A stretch of DNA of 64,000 nucleotides, taken from the NCBI RefSeq assembly GCF_000007345.1, contig NC_003552.1, forward strand, positions 992,001-1,056,000, given 5' to 3'. Shown piece after piece: positions 1-10,200 of this stretch. Each line of letters begins with the position of its first letter. Position 1 is the first letter of the stretch. This DNA comes from Methanosarcina acetivorans C2A (lineage in GTDB: Archaea; Halobacteriota; Methanosarcinia; Methanosarcinales; Methanosarcinaceae). The translations under genes were made by a program, and so were the position numbers. The notes below the pieces were generated by a model. That model made no database searches and was not told the origin of the DNA. It saw only the letters and a list, made by a program, of their open reading frames with translations.

Positions 1-3000
1 GATACTTATTTCAGTAGATTCGTTTTCTGAAACTGAGGAACTTGCAGGGTCGAAATAGAGAGTAACAGTTGACCCGGAAGCTTTGGAAACTTCGATGTAA
101 TCCGATTTCAACTCAAAGTCTGTCCCGGCACCATTTTCCACAGTCAGATTTACGGTGTAACTTCCGGCTGAAGCATACGTGTGCACTGGATTCTGTTCCG
201 TTGAAGTAGCTCCGTCCCCGAAGTCCCAGAGCCACGAAGCCGGTGAACCTGTGGATTGGTCGGTGAAGTTAACTGTGAGAGGTACATCTCCATTCGTTAC
301 GTCAGCGGTGAAAGCAGCAACGGGTTCGGGTGTTGAGGGCTCCAATACAGTGATATAATCAGTCTTCACCTCGAAATCTGTCCCAGCTGAATTTTCTACA
401 GTCAGATTTACGGTATAGTTACCTGCTGCAGAATAAGTATGCATGGGGCTCGATTCATTGGAGGTCGCACCGTCGCCGAAGTCCCAGGACCATTCTGTCG
501 GAGAACCGGTGGAGTTATCGGTGAACTGGACCATCAGCGGGGCGGTGCCGGAGGTCGGCGATGCCGAGAACCCGGCGACAGGAACTGTAACGCCTGTGGT
601 TTCGGTATTCTCATAGCCATATGTAACTCCTGTAGATTCACCGATCATAAGATCATAATCGCCATCACCGTCAAGGTCGGCCAGAGCCGGTGAGGTTTTA
701 GCTCCTGCATCAGGGGCATTCCAGTTAGAGTACAAGGTCCACTCCGGGCTGCCCGAAGACCCGATGTTCTCATAACCATAGGTTACTCCACTCATACTAC
801 CTATCAGAAGGTCGTAGTCGCCGTCACCGTCAAGGTCGGCCAGAGCCGGGGAGGAATATGTATCTACAGCAGGCGCATTCCAGTTAGAGTTCAAAGTCCA
901 CTCAGGGCTGTCCGAAGACCCGGTATTCTCATAACCATAGGTAACTCCACTCTTACTACCTATCAGAAGGTCAAAGTCGCCGTCACCGTCAAGGTCAGTC
1001 AAAGCCGGTGATGCAGTAATAGAACCTATATAAGGCGCATTCCAGGAAGTGTTCGCAGTCCACACGGGACTACCTGAAGTCCCAGTATTCTCATAACCAT
1101 AGGTAACTGCATCATATGCACCGATCATAAGGTCATAGTCGCCGTCACCGTCAAGGTCGGCCAGAGCCGGGGAGGAAATAACAAAACCTACAGCAGGCGC
1201 ATTCCAGTTAGAGTTTAAAGTCCACTCAGGGCTGCCCGAAGACCCGGTATTCTCATAACAATATGTAACTCCGTCATATGCACCGATCATAAGGTCGTAG
1301 TCGCCGTCACTGTCAATATCGGCAAAAGCCGGAGAGGAATATTTACCTATATCAGGGGTATTCCAGTTAGAGTTCAAGGTCCACTCAGGTCCGCTGGCTG
1401 GAGGAGCTGTAACAGTTATATAATCACTCTTCACCTCTGAATCGCTGCCGTCCCCATTAGTCACGGTAAGGTTCACGGTGTAGGTACCGGCTACTGTATA
1501 GAGATAGGACGGACTCTGCTCCGTGCTGTCAACCGTACCGTTGCCGTTGAAGTCCCACGACCAAGAGGTCGGTGAATTGCTGGATTCGTCCGTGAACTGT
1601 ACTGTCAAAGGCGTGTGACCGGATGTGGGAGTTGCGCTGAACGCCGCGACCGGTGCGTTACTGCCGGATGAACTTATATTGGATGCGGTCAGGAGTGCAA
1701 CCTGGATCTTGTAATAACCGCCACCGGTATTGGCATATGTAAGTGTGCTGTCCTGTCCTGAATTGAAGTATTCAGTTACACCCCAGTCGTTGTATCCGAA
1801 GTATCCACCACTAATCGCCGGTCCCCCGGATGCAAGTGACTCCCCGTCGAATGTGTATACGCCGTCGACGCTCGCACAGTATATGGAGGAAAGGTTCACG
1901 GCATTGGGATCGTCAGAGAGTGCGGACGTGCCGAATTCGGTTGAGCCTATATAACTATCATAGTTGGCGGTATCGTGCCCCTGGTTCACCCAGTAATGAA
2001 TCTCGTCCTTATCCCCGTCGTCATATGCAACGACAAGGGTGACATGTTTGATCCTGCCGTCATCGCCACCGCCTGTAGCTTTGATATTCACTTCATTTCC
2101 CGTTATGTCATCGGTCAGGTCGTACCACATGAAGTAGTCGCTAGTCACCCTGTTCACGTGGTCGTTCACCCATACCGGAGTGCCGGAGTATCCGATGCTT
2201 GCGGCATCGTATTTTTGCAGTTCATAGGTCCCGTCACCGTCACCGTCGATGTCTATCGTCATCGAAAAGGATTTATTGCCATCCATTAGCCCGCAGTAGA
2301 CGTCAGCATAGAGTCTCGCCCATTTGATCGCCGTGTGGTCGGGCAGTGTGAATGTCTTTTCGGCATAAGTATCAAAACCGGGATATGAATCATACCACAG
2401 CCCGCCGGAGACATTGCCCTCCTGCACGGTGAGCAGCGGTGATCCTCCGTCATAGCTACCCGTGTTGAGCGGTGCGGCCACCTCCATCGTCTCGGTCGCC
2501 TTCGTGGTCCCGCCCGGCCCGGTGGCTGCAAGGGTGGCAGTGTGGGTTCCCTGAGTGACATATGTGTGGACTGGATTCTTCTCGGTTGAAGTTTCCCCGT
2601 CGCCGAAGTCCCATGATAAGCCGGTCACGTTGCCTGTCGAGGTGTTTGTGAACTGCACGATGAAGGGAACCCTGCCTGACGATGAGTTGGTGGTGAAGGA
2701 AGAGACGGGTGCATCTTCTCCCGGAACAAGGCTCTCAACGGTGATGTAGCCGGTCTTCTCCTCGGTGTCGTTGCCGGCATCGTTTGTCACGGTGAGGTTT
2801 ACGGTGTAGGTGCCGGACGCAATGTAGGTGTGTACAGGGTTCTGCATGGTTGCATTGGTATCGTCACCGTCGCCGAAGTCCCAGGACCATGAATCCGGGA
2901 AATTCTCCGAGAGGTCGGTGAACTGGGCGGTCAGGGGGACTTTCCCGGAGGTCGGTTCCCCGCTGAAGTTTGCTACGGGCGTAGTTACAACGGTGATGTA

Positions 3001-6000
3001 ACCGGTCTTCGACTCCGTACCATTGCCGGCAGTGTTTGTCGCGGTGAGGATCACGTTGTAGATGCCGATTTCGGCGTAGGTATGTACCGGATTCTGTAAG
3101 GTTGAGTTAGTATCGTCACCGTCGCCGAAGTCCCAGGACCATGAGGCCGGGAAATTTTCAGAGAGATCGGTGAACTGGACGGTCAGGGGGACTTCCCCGC
3201 AGGTCGGTTCGGCGCTGAAGTGTGCTATGGGCACAGTGTCTGCAACGGTGATATAGCCGGTCTTTGACTCCGTACCATTGCCGGCAGTGTTTGTCGCGGT
3301 GAGGGTCACGTTGTAGATGCCGATTTCGGCGTAGGTATGTACCGGATTCTGTAAGGTTGAGTTAGTATCGTCACCGTCGCCGAAGTCCCAGGACCATGAA
3401 GTCGGATTGTTGGCAGATTCATCGGTGAAATGAACGGTCAAGGGAACTTTCCCGGAGGTGGGTTCCGCGCTGAAGTCCGCTACGGGAGCAAAGCATGTAG
3501 TGGTAATGTAGCTGGTCTTCGACTCTGTATCATTGCCGACACTGTTTGTCGCGGTGAGGGTTACGGTGTATGTGCCGACTTCGGCGTAGGTATGTACCGG
3601 GTTCTGCACGGTTGCATTGGTATCGTCACCGTCGCCGAAGTCCCAGAACCATTCGGTCGGATAACCCGTCGATTCATCAGTGAACCGGACTGTCAGGGGG
3701 ATTTCACCGGAGGTGGGCTCTGCACTGAATTCCGCTACGGGAGGAACAGCGTCCGTAACGGTGATGTACCCGACCTTCGACTCCGTGCCTTTGCCGCCAC
3801 TGTTTATCGCAGTGAGGGTTACGGTGTAGGTGCCGGCTGCCGTGTAGGTATGTACCGGATTCTGTTTTGATGAGTTGGTGTCGTCTCCGTCACCAAAGTC
3901 CCAGGTCCACGCAAGTGGCGAATTTTCTGACAGATCGGTGAACTGGACGGTCAGAGGAGTGGTCCCGGATGTCAGATCTGCACTGAAGTCTGCGACGGAC
4001 GGTTCCGCTTCGGTATCCCTGAAGGCATAGAGTAATCGATTATCCATTACCACATAGAGGGTTCCGTCAGATCCTATCACCGACGGACTCTGAATAGTAC
4101 TACCTGTCAGATATTTCCATTTTTCAGTTCCGTCAGGGTTTATCGCATGGAAATAGTTACCTACCGAGTTTCTCACTCCCAAGTAAATGGTACCGTCAGA
4201 TCCTATCACTGGCGAACTGTAGGTTACACTATTAGATAGCAGATATTTCCATTTTTCAGTTCCGTCTGGGTTTAACGCATATAAGTTTTTGTCCTGACAT
4301 CCAATGTAGATGGTGCCGTCAGATCCTATTGCAGGAATGTTGAAAATATGCCCTCCAGTTGTGTAACTCCACTTGAGGGTACCGTCAGGATTTAATGCAT
4401 ATACATTATAATCATAACATCCTGCGAAGATAGTACCATCAGATCCTATTGCAGGACCGCTGAGTACATATCCTCCGGTTGTGTAACTCCACTTGAGGGT
4501 ACCGTCAGGATTCAGAGCATATACATTATTATCCATGTTACCAGCATAGACGGTGCCGTCAGGTCCTATTGCAGGCGATCCATATCTAAAGTCATTGCCG
4601 GCGGTATAATTCCATTTTTCAGTCCCGTCAGGATTTAATGCATATAATTTATCGTCATTACTTCCAATGTAGATCGTACCGTCAGATCCTATTGCAGGAG
4701 CCGCATATATTTCACCCCCGGTGGCAAAACTCCATTTAAGAGTTCCATCAGGATTTAACGCATACAGGTTAGAGTCCATACTGCCCACATAAATAGTCCC
4801 GTTCGACCCTATTGTCGGCGAACTGAAGTATGTGCTGCCTGAGTAACTCCATTTCTCAGTTCCGTCCGGGTATAGTGCATATAATTTGTGGTCAAACTGA
4901 CTTCCCACGTAGATGATCCCGTCTGCTCCTATCGACGGACTAACCGCACGGTAGGACCCTCCCACATCTAATGTCCAGATAACATTATTTGTCTGCGGCC
5001 CGGCATACGGGGACTGCCCGGTGTTGCTGAGATCATACCCGTATTTCGGCCACGCCGAATCGGCAAGTCCGCTGTTTGTCCCTCCTGAAGTTACGGTGAT
5101 GTAACCAGTCTTCGTCTCGGTGTCGCTGCCCTCATCGTTTGTCACAGTGAGGGTCACGTTGTAGATTCCGGATGATGTGTAAACATGGAATGGGTTCTGC
5201 ACGGTCGAGTTCGTGTCGTCCCCATCGCCGAAGTCCCAGAACCATGAAGTCGGAGACCCGGTTGATGTATCGGTAAAGTTTACTGCCAGCGGGGCATCTC
5301 CAGATGTCGGTGATGCTGTGAATGCAGCAACGGGGACAACAGGATCGCTACCGCCAAAGTAGTTTTCAAAAGGCTGCATCAGGGGGTAGTTATCGGCTTC
5401 TAAGCTGTCAGGTAAGACGTACGGATCGTCCCCTATTCCATCACCGTTGGCGTCTGTACCTGTGTAGTCGGACCAGTAGTTACCCATGTAGCCGGTGTAG
5501 GTCGTGCTGTTAAAGGTGTAGAGGATTTGATCTGGAGAAGACCAGTAGGTGATGGAAGGAACTGTCCCTGCAACCTTCACACTTTGTGAATTGTTGGATA
5601 AACTGTTTAAATATATTTTGTTTTCATTTCCTGCATTATTGAAATAAAAGCCAATATTATTTGATTCGATGTGGTTGTTCTTAACCGTGGTATTAGTTGC
5701 TTGATAAAAAACAATTGCATATGCATTTTTATTATTTTGAATTGAATTATTTGTAATGATGCATGAATCTCCTTTTGCAACTAAGGCATTATTTCCTGTA
5801 CAATTTGAGATCACATTATTTTCGAAAACAACGCGATTTGTTGACCTTAAATATACTGCAATCGACGAGCTTATTCCTTCAAATGTACAATCTCTTATAG
5901 TTATATCTGAAACAGTGCCAAGTGAACTATAACCAATCATCGGGGAAGCCGTTATTTTCATTTCTTGAAGTACAGTTCCAGTTGCATTCTGCCATGCACT

Positions 6001-6273
6001 AGATCCTTCAGGTAGATATATGCTACTACCCACTGTTACGACATCAGCCCCTTCTCCTATGATGCTTAAGTATGGTATATTTACATAAAAACCGCTATAT
6101 GTTCCGCTGTAAACAAAGATCGTATCTCCGGAAGAAGCGCTGTTGACAGCAGTTTGTATGTCTGTAAAATCTGCCTCGCCACTATCGTCTACATACCAGG
6201 TCTTTGCTTCTGCAGGTCCTATTAATACTATGCAGATAAGTGCAAAGAGAATTAGAAATATCCCTTTATTCAT
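1..6273 (-). CDS. giant mosaic surface protein (beta-helix, PKD, PQQ propeller, DUF3344, VCBS), 3' end outside window
   Basis: Uninterrupted minus-strand frame of 2091 codons, open at the left edge, so the C-terminus is missing. The ATG at 6273 opens a signal peptide (MNKGIFLILFALICIVLIG). Domains by approximate residue: right-handed beta-helix of NosD type (25-240), a PKD domain (311-394), a PQQ-like beta-propeller built on repeats such as DGTLKWSYTTGG (398-755), six tandem PKD domains (755-1270), a DUF3344-type domain (1265-1535), another PKD, five VCBS/FG-GAP calcium-binding repeats with DLDGDGDYDL (1625-1890), and two more PKDs. The last bases match the start of the cohesin-like module of the next gene (about 7840-7918), so a cohesin-like plus dockerin-like tail is expected beyond the edge. 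PKD and VCBS modules are typical of cell-surface adhesion proteins in Methanosarcina. The exact function is unknown. Confidence 0.9.
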   Translation of the reverse strand, partial: MNKGIFLILFALICIVLIGPAEAKTWYVDDSGEADFTDIQTAVNSASSGDTIFVYSGTYSGFYVNIPYLSIIGEGADVVTVGSSIYLPEGSSAWQNATGTVLQEMKITASPMIGYSSLGTVSDITIRDCTFEGISSSIAVYLRSTNRVVFENNVISNCTGNNALVAKGDSCIITNNSIQNNKNAYAIVFYQATNTTVKNNHIESNNIGFYFNNAGNENKIYLNSLSNNSQSVKVAGTVPSITYWSSPDQILYTFNSTTYTGYMGNYWSDYTGTDANGDGIGDDPYVLPDSLEADNYPLMQPFENYFGGSDPVVPVAAFTASPTSGDAPLAVNFTDTSTGSPTSWFWDFGDGDDTNSTVQNPFHVYTSSGIYNVTLTVTNDEGSDTETKTGYITVTSGGTNSGLADSAWPKYGYDLSNTGQSPYAGPQTNNVIWTLDVGGSYRAVSPSIGADGIIYVGSQFDHKLYALYPDGTEKWSYSGSTYFSSPTIGSNGTIYVGSMDSNLYALNPDGTLKWSFATGGEIYAAPAIGSDGTIYIGSNDDKLYALNPDGTEKWNYTAGNDFRYGSPAIGPDGTVYAGNMDNNVYALNPDGTLKWSYTTGGYVLSGPAIGSDGTIFAGCYDYNVYALNPDGTLKWSYTTGGHIFNIPAIGSDGTIYIGCQDKNLYALNPDGTEKWKYLLSNSVTYSSPVIGSDGTIYLGVRNSVGNYFHAINPDGTEKWKYLTGSTIQSPSVIGSDGTLYVVMDNRLLYAFRDTEAEPSVADFSADLTSGTTPLTVQFTDLSENSPLAWTWDFGDGDDTNSSKQNPVHTYTAAGTYTVTLTAINSGGKGTESKVGYITVTDAVPPVAEFSAEPTSGEIPLTVRFTDESTGYPTEWFWDFGDGDDTNATVQNPVHTYAEVGTYTVTLTATNSVGNDTESKTSYITTTCFAPVADFSAEPTSGKVPLTVHFTDESANNPTSWSWDFGDGDDTNSTLQNPVHTYAEIGIYNVTLTATNTAGNGTESKTGYITVADTVPIAHFSAEPTCGEVPLTVQFTDLSENFPASWSWDFGDGDDTNSTLQNPVHTYAEIGIYNVILTATNTAGNGTESKTGYITVVTTPVANFSGEPTSGKVPLTAQFTDLSENFPDSWSWDFGDGDDTNATMQNPVHTYIASGTYTVNLTVTNDAGNDTEEKTGYITVESLVPGEDAPVSSFTTNSSSGRVPFIVQFTNTSTGNVTGLSWDFGDGETSTEKNPVHTYVTQGTHTATLAATGPGGTTKATETMEVAAPLNTGSYDGGSPLLTVQEGNVSGGLWYDSYPGFDTYAEKTFTLPDHTAIKWARLYADVYCGLMDGNKSFSMTIDIDGDGDGTYELQKYDAASIGYSGTPVWVNDHVNRVTSDYFMWYDLTDDITGNEVNIKATGGGDDGRIKHVTLVVAYDDGDKDEIHYWVNQGHDTANYDSYIGSTEFGTSALSDDPNAVNLSSIYCASVDGVYTFDGESLASGGPAISGGYFGYNDWGVTEYFNSGQDSTLTYANTGGGYYKIQVALLTASNISSSGSNAPVAAFSATPTSGHTPLTVQFTDESSNSPTSWSWDFNGNGTVDSTEQSPSYLYTVAGTYTVNLTVTNGDGSDSEVKSDYITVTAPPASGPEWTLNSNWNTPDIGKYSSPAFADIDSDGDYDLMIGAYDGVTYCYENTGSSGSPEWTLNSNWNAPAVGFVISSPALADLDGDGDYDLMIGAYDAVTYGYENTGTSGSPVWTANTSWNAPYIGSITASPALTDLDGDGDFDLLIGSKSGVTYGYENTGSSDSPEWTLNSNWNAPAVDTYSSPALADLDGDGDYDLLIGSMSGVTYGYENIGSSGSPEWTLYSNWNAPDAGAKTSPALADLDGDGDYDLMIGESTGVTYGYENTETTGVTVPVAGFSASPTSGTAPLMVQFTDNSTGSPTEWSWDFGDGATSNESSPMHTYSAAGNYTVNLTVENSAGTDFEVKTDYITVLEPSTPEPVAAFTADVTNGDVPLTVNFTDQSTGSPASWLWDFGDGATSTEQNPVHTYASAGSYTVNLTVENGAGTDFELKSDYIEVSKASGSTVTLYFDPASSSVSENESTEISI
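2740..4005. repeat. tandem PKD-encoding repeats, period about 250 bp
   Basis: Five consecutive PKD-coding units with very similar DNA. The block around TCACCGTCGCCGAAGTCCC recurs near 2860, 3115, 3370 and 3625. The units at about 2990-3240 and 3245-3490 are nearly identical over most of their length, which suggests recent tandem duplication or gene conversion within the gene. Confidence 0.75.
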
Positions 6274-6284
6274 CTGTCATTCAC

Positions 6285-7120
6285 TCCTCATTTCTGAAAT
6301 TTTAGCCCGAAACTCCCTTGATTGTGGTCTTTTTCAGCAGGATCTGAGGGGATGTTCGGAATTGAATCACAATTATTTTGTAGCTTTTTTAGTCTGAAGG
6401 GGGAATCTCCCAATAATAATAAACAAAAAAATTTACTGTGTATATAAAAAACCTGGATCTGCGTTATATTGTGTTTTTCAGATCAGCCCAAATTATTGAG
6501 TTTAAGTCACTGTATATAATTTATTACTCATTTTGGAAGTCAAGAACGAAACTTTTCAAGTATCGCGGCTTTCTCTCATTCTTCCAACATTCGATTCAAT
6601 GTTGTGGAGTTGATCCGAATTCATGCGTCTTCGGTTAAGTGAGGAATCGTGATAAATTGCCTTCATTCTCACAACAGTTGTCAATAATTTTAATGTGTTG
6701 TGGACTGGAACTGGGTATCGATTTCATGTAATAAGGCCAAAATTTAAGGCAGCCTTTTGGTGCAAAATCGATAGCTTTCAGGCAAGAAAATTCCTTAACC
6801 GATGACCAATGGATCCGAATTTGGATTCCGAATTTCCTGGAGAAGATCACGTTTCAGACTTGGATAATTTAGTATGAAAAATGGTTACGATGTATATAAA
6901 TCAATCTAAAAAATAAGACTAGTATCTTTTTATATATGTATTAGGTAACAAAAATAAATCGATTTGTAATACTTATCTCGCTAATTATGAATTACGTGGT
7001 TGAACTGAAAATCAACTGCATTAAATCTTCAACTGTCTAAACTATATGCCTCTGAGAAATTCTACTGCCCTTGATTTTGAACCCCAAATTCATAAGTCCT
7101 AATAATAGAATAAATATTTT
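6285..7120. repeat. upstream region A, homologous to the region at 14992-15618
   Basis: This is the upstream region of the first surface-protein gene and contains no credible gene. It matches the upstream region of the second surface-protein gene block by block. Shared blocks include GTGGTCTTTTTCAGCAGGAT, CAGATCAGCCCAAATTATTG and AAGTCAAGAACGAAACTTTT, then an AT-rich block ending near 7120. Copy A is longer mainly because of an insertion at 6612-6821. Promoter and leader signals for the gene starting at 6273 must lie here, but I could not place a TATA box with confidence. The remaining bases to 7280 show nothing recognisable. Confidence 0.8.
6612..6821. mobile_element. MITE-like 190-bp insertion with terminal inverted repeats and 10-bp target duplication
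   Basis: The element at 6622-6811 is flanked by a 10-bp direct repeat GATCCGAATT (6612-6621 and 6812-6821). Its ends are imperfect inverted repeats: the left end begins CATGCGTCTTCGGTTAAG and the right end, read inward on the other strand, begins CATTGGTCATCGGTTAAG. The homologous upstream region B at about 15310-15330 has a single GATCCTAGTTT and no such insert, so it serves as a natural empty site. It has no coding capacity. It is probably a non-autonomous relative of a transposase-bearing IS elsewhere in the genome, family unknown. Confidence 0.7.
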
Positions 7121-7280
7121 TACCTGATTTACAGAAAACGCTCAACCGCGTAAGTCCCATCATTAAAAGTATTTTTCAAATAAATGAAAGAAAAAAAGTT
7201 GTGGGAAATTTGAGAAAGTTTATCTCAATTTCCCTTTCATTTTATCATTTTTCCCATGTTTTTCCTTCTTTTTTCCTCAC

Positions 7281-10200
7281 TCATATCATTGCAAACATAT
7301 CCACTACATCATCAAAGTCTATCCTTCCGTTCCCGTTGAAGTCGAAGTACTCCACCGGCATGTTTTCCTCTATCCAGTCCATATTGTGGAAGTACGCCAC
7401 TATGTCTACGAAACTGAACTCCCCGTTTCCGGTAAGATCTTCATAGAGCCCGTCTCCGTCAAGGTCCCTGGGGGTATATTCCTGATCCGGCAATGGAGAC
7501 AGGAGAGTCACTTCAATTGTCCCTGCCAGGAGAGCTGGCTCGATAGAGTCTCCGGAATCTTCCTCCAGACGTTTAACCCCGATCGAAAGGTTCGCAGATC
7601 CTTTCTCCTTTCCAGAAACAGTGAGAGTAGCAAGCACAACATCTGCTGCTCCTTCCTTAACGGAATCTTCCAGGTCAACGGTCTTCATGTAGATAGAAGT
7701 CCCAGGCAGGGTAGAGTTCTCAGTAATCAGAGCCCAGGAAGGATACTCGATGTCCACGATCTCGGCAACAGCCGGGTCGTCGATAGCAATGGTCAGGTTG
7801 TAGCCTGAAAGGCCTGCAGGGAAATTACTGGCAACGATATTTATTTCAATAGATTCGTTTTCTGAAACTGAGGAACTTTCAGGGTCGAAATAGAGAGTAA
7901 CAGTTGACCCGGAAGCTTCGGAAACTTTTATGTAATCCGATTTTAACTCAAAATCAGAACCAGCGGCATTTTCTACAGTCAGATTGACGGTGTAGTTACC
8001 TGCTGCAGAATAAGTATGCACAGGGTTCTGGTCGGTTGAATTAGCTCCGTCCCCGAAGTCCCAGAACCAGGAGGTTGGTGTGCCTGTGGACTGGTCCATG
8101 AAATTCACAGTGAGGGGAGCACTACCACTCGTTACATCTGCAGTGAAAGCAGCAACGGGTTCAGGCTCAGGTGTTGAGGACTCAGAGACAGTGATATAAC
8201 CAATCTTCACTTCGGAATCGCTTCCTCCAGCGTTTGTGACCGTGAGGTTCACGGTATAGTCACCTGCTGCAGAATAAGTATGCTCAGGGTTCTGTTCCGA
8301 TGATGTTTCGTTGTCCCCGAAATCCCATGCCCAGCTGGTCGGTGAGTTCGTAGATGCATCGGAAAATTCAACGGTTAGTGGAGCACTGCCGGATGTTGTA
8401 TTTGTACTGAAATCAGCCTCAGGTACTGGAGGCATGACTACCGTGATGTAATCGGTCTTGATCTCATCATCTGAGCCTGCATCGTTCGTTACCGTGAGGT
8501 TGACAGTGTAGTTGCCGGCTGCGTTATAGATATACGAGGGATTCTGCTCAGTACTGTCAACTACTCCATCGTTCTCAAAGTCCCAGGCCCAGGAAGTAAT
8601 TCCTTCGCCTGTAGATTCATCAGTGAACTGCACTGTTAGGGGAGCCTCACCCGAGGTGATGTTCGCCGAGAAAGCGGCTACTGGAGCTGGGGGAACGGAA
8701 GAAGCCACAGATACGGTTGCAGATCCTGTGACACCATCGGCGGTGGCGTTAACCGTGACAGTGCCGGCGGAGAGAGCGGTGAAAATTCCATCATTGTCGA
8801 CCGTACCAACCGATTCATCCGAAGAGGACCAGGTAAAGACGGTGTTGGTAAGCCTCTCACCATATTGGGTGCTTGCCTGGGCCGAGAAGGTGAGGTTGTC
8901 ACCAGCCTCTATTTCAGCCTCAGCCGGAGCAACTGTCACGGTACTGAGCACCTCTTCATCGGCAATAACCCAGATGTTGTCGATATAGAATCCAGCATTT
9001 CCCCACCAGTATTCCATATATGCCCCTATCTTGAAGGTGTGTTCACCAGGCTCTATTCCCGTGAGGTCAATCTCGTAATGTTTCCAGTCTTTGTTGTTCA
9101 GAATCACAGGAAGAGAAAGCTTCTCATTATCATCCAGGAAGACTTTTACCCAGTTGCTGTAGACATAGTTAGTAGATAAAGACAAGGCATCAAATCGAAG
9201 AGTCTTTGCTCCTTCTGGAATATAGATCGTCCTTTCAGCTGAGGTATATATATTGTATCCGGATAACTGACCTGGATCACAGCCTATGCTGTAGTTTCCT
9301 TCATAAACCGGTGTATCAAACAGACCACAGTTAGTGTAGGTCCAGCTGTCAAGAGATTCGCAGGGGTCCTGCCACGGGAGAGATGCACCCACACCGGTAA
9401 CTGTGATATAGTCCGTCTTAAGCTCGTCATCACTTCCGCTTGCATTGGTTACCGTCAGCTTTACACTGTAGTTCCCATCCGCAGTGTAGGTATGGGCAGG
9501 GTTCTTCTCCGTTGAGGTGCTGCCGTCCCCGAAGTCCCAGAGCCAGGAAGTTGGAGACTCAGTTGACTGGTCGGTGAAATTAACCGTTAGAGGAGCAGTC
9601 CCATTTGTTACATCAGCAGTAAAAGCGGCTTCAGGAAGCGCAGGTGAAGCTGACTGATTCCTTACACTCATAAGGGCAAGCGGGATCTTGTAGTACTTTT
9701 CTTCCTGTTTGTTGTAGGTAAAAGTACTGTCCTGCCCTGCTGAAAGCATGGAACTCACGTCCCAGGTGTTGTCCCCATAGTAGCTACCCTGAGGTGTTCC
9801 GGAGTTCAGTGTTGTCCCCTGGAAAGCATAGATTCCATCCACACTGGCAAGGTAGATTGCAGAAAGGCTGGCTGAATTCCACCCGCTTGCAAGCGCTGAA
9901 GTACCAAACGCAGTCGAACCGGTATATGTGTCATCCAGCGGATTGACAGTATCATGGCCCTGGTTTACCCAGTAATAAACCTGATCCGAATCGCCATCAT
10001 CGTACGCAACAACCAGTGTTATTGCCTTAACACGCCCGTCAAATGACGAATCTATCTTGGTTGTCGTTGCCTGCACATTTACAGTCTGCCCGTTGATTTC
10101 ATCGGTGAGGTCGTACCACATCAGGTAGTCACTTGTCACACGGTTCATGTGGTCGCTTAACCAGACAGGGCCGGTTCCACCCTCACCTGGGAAGGAGTAA

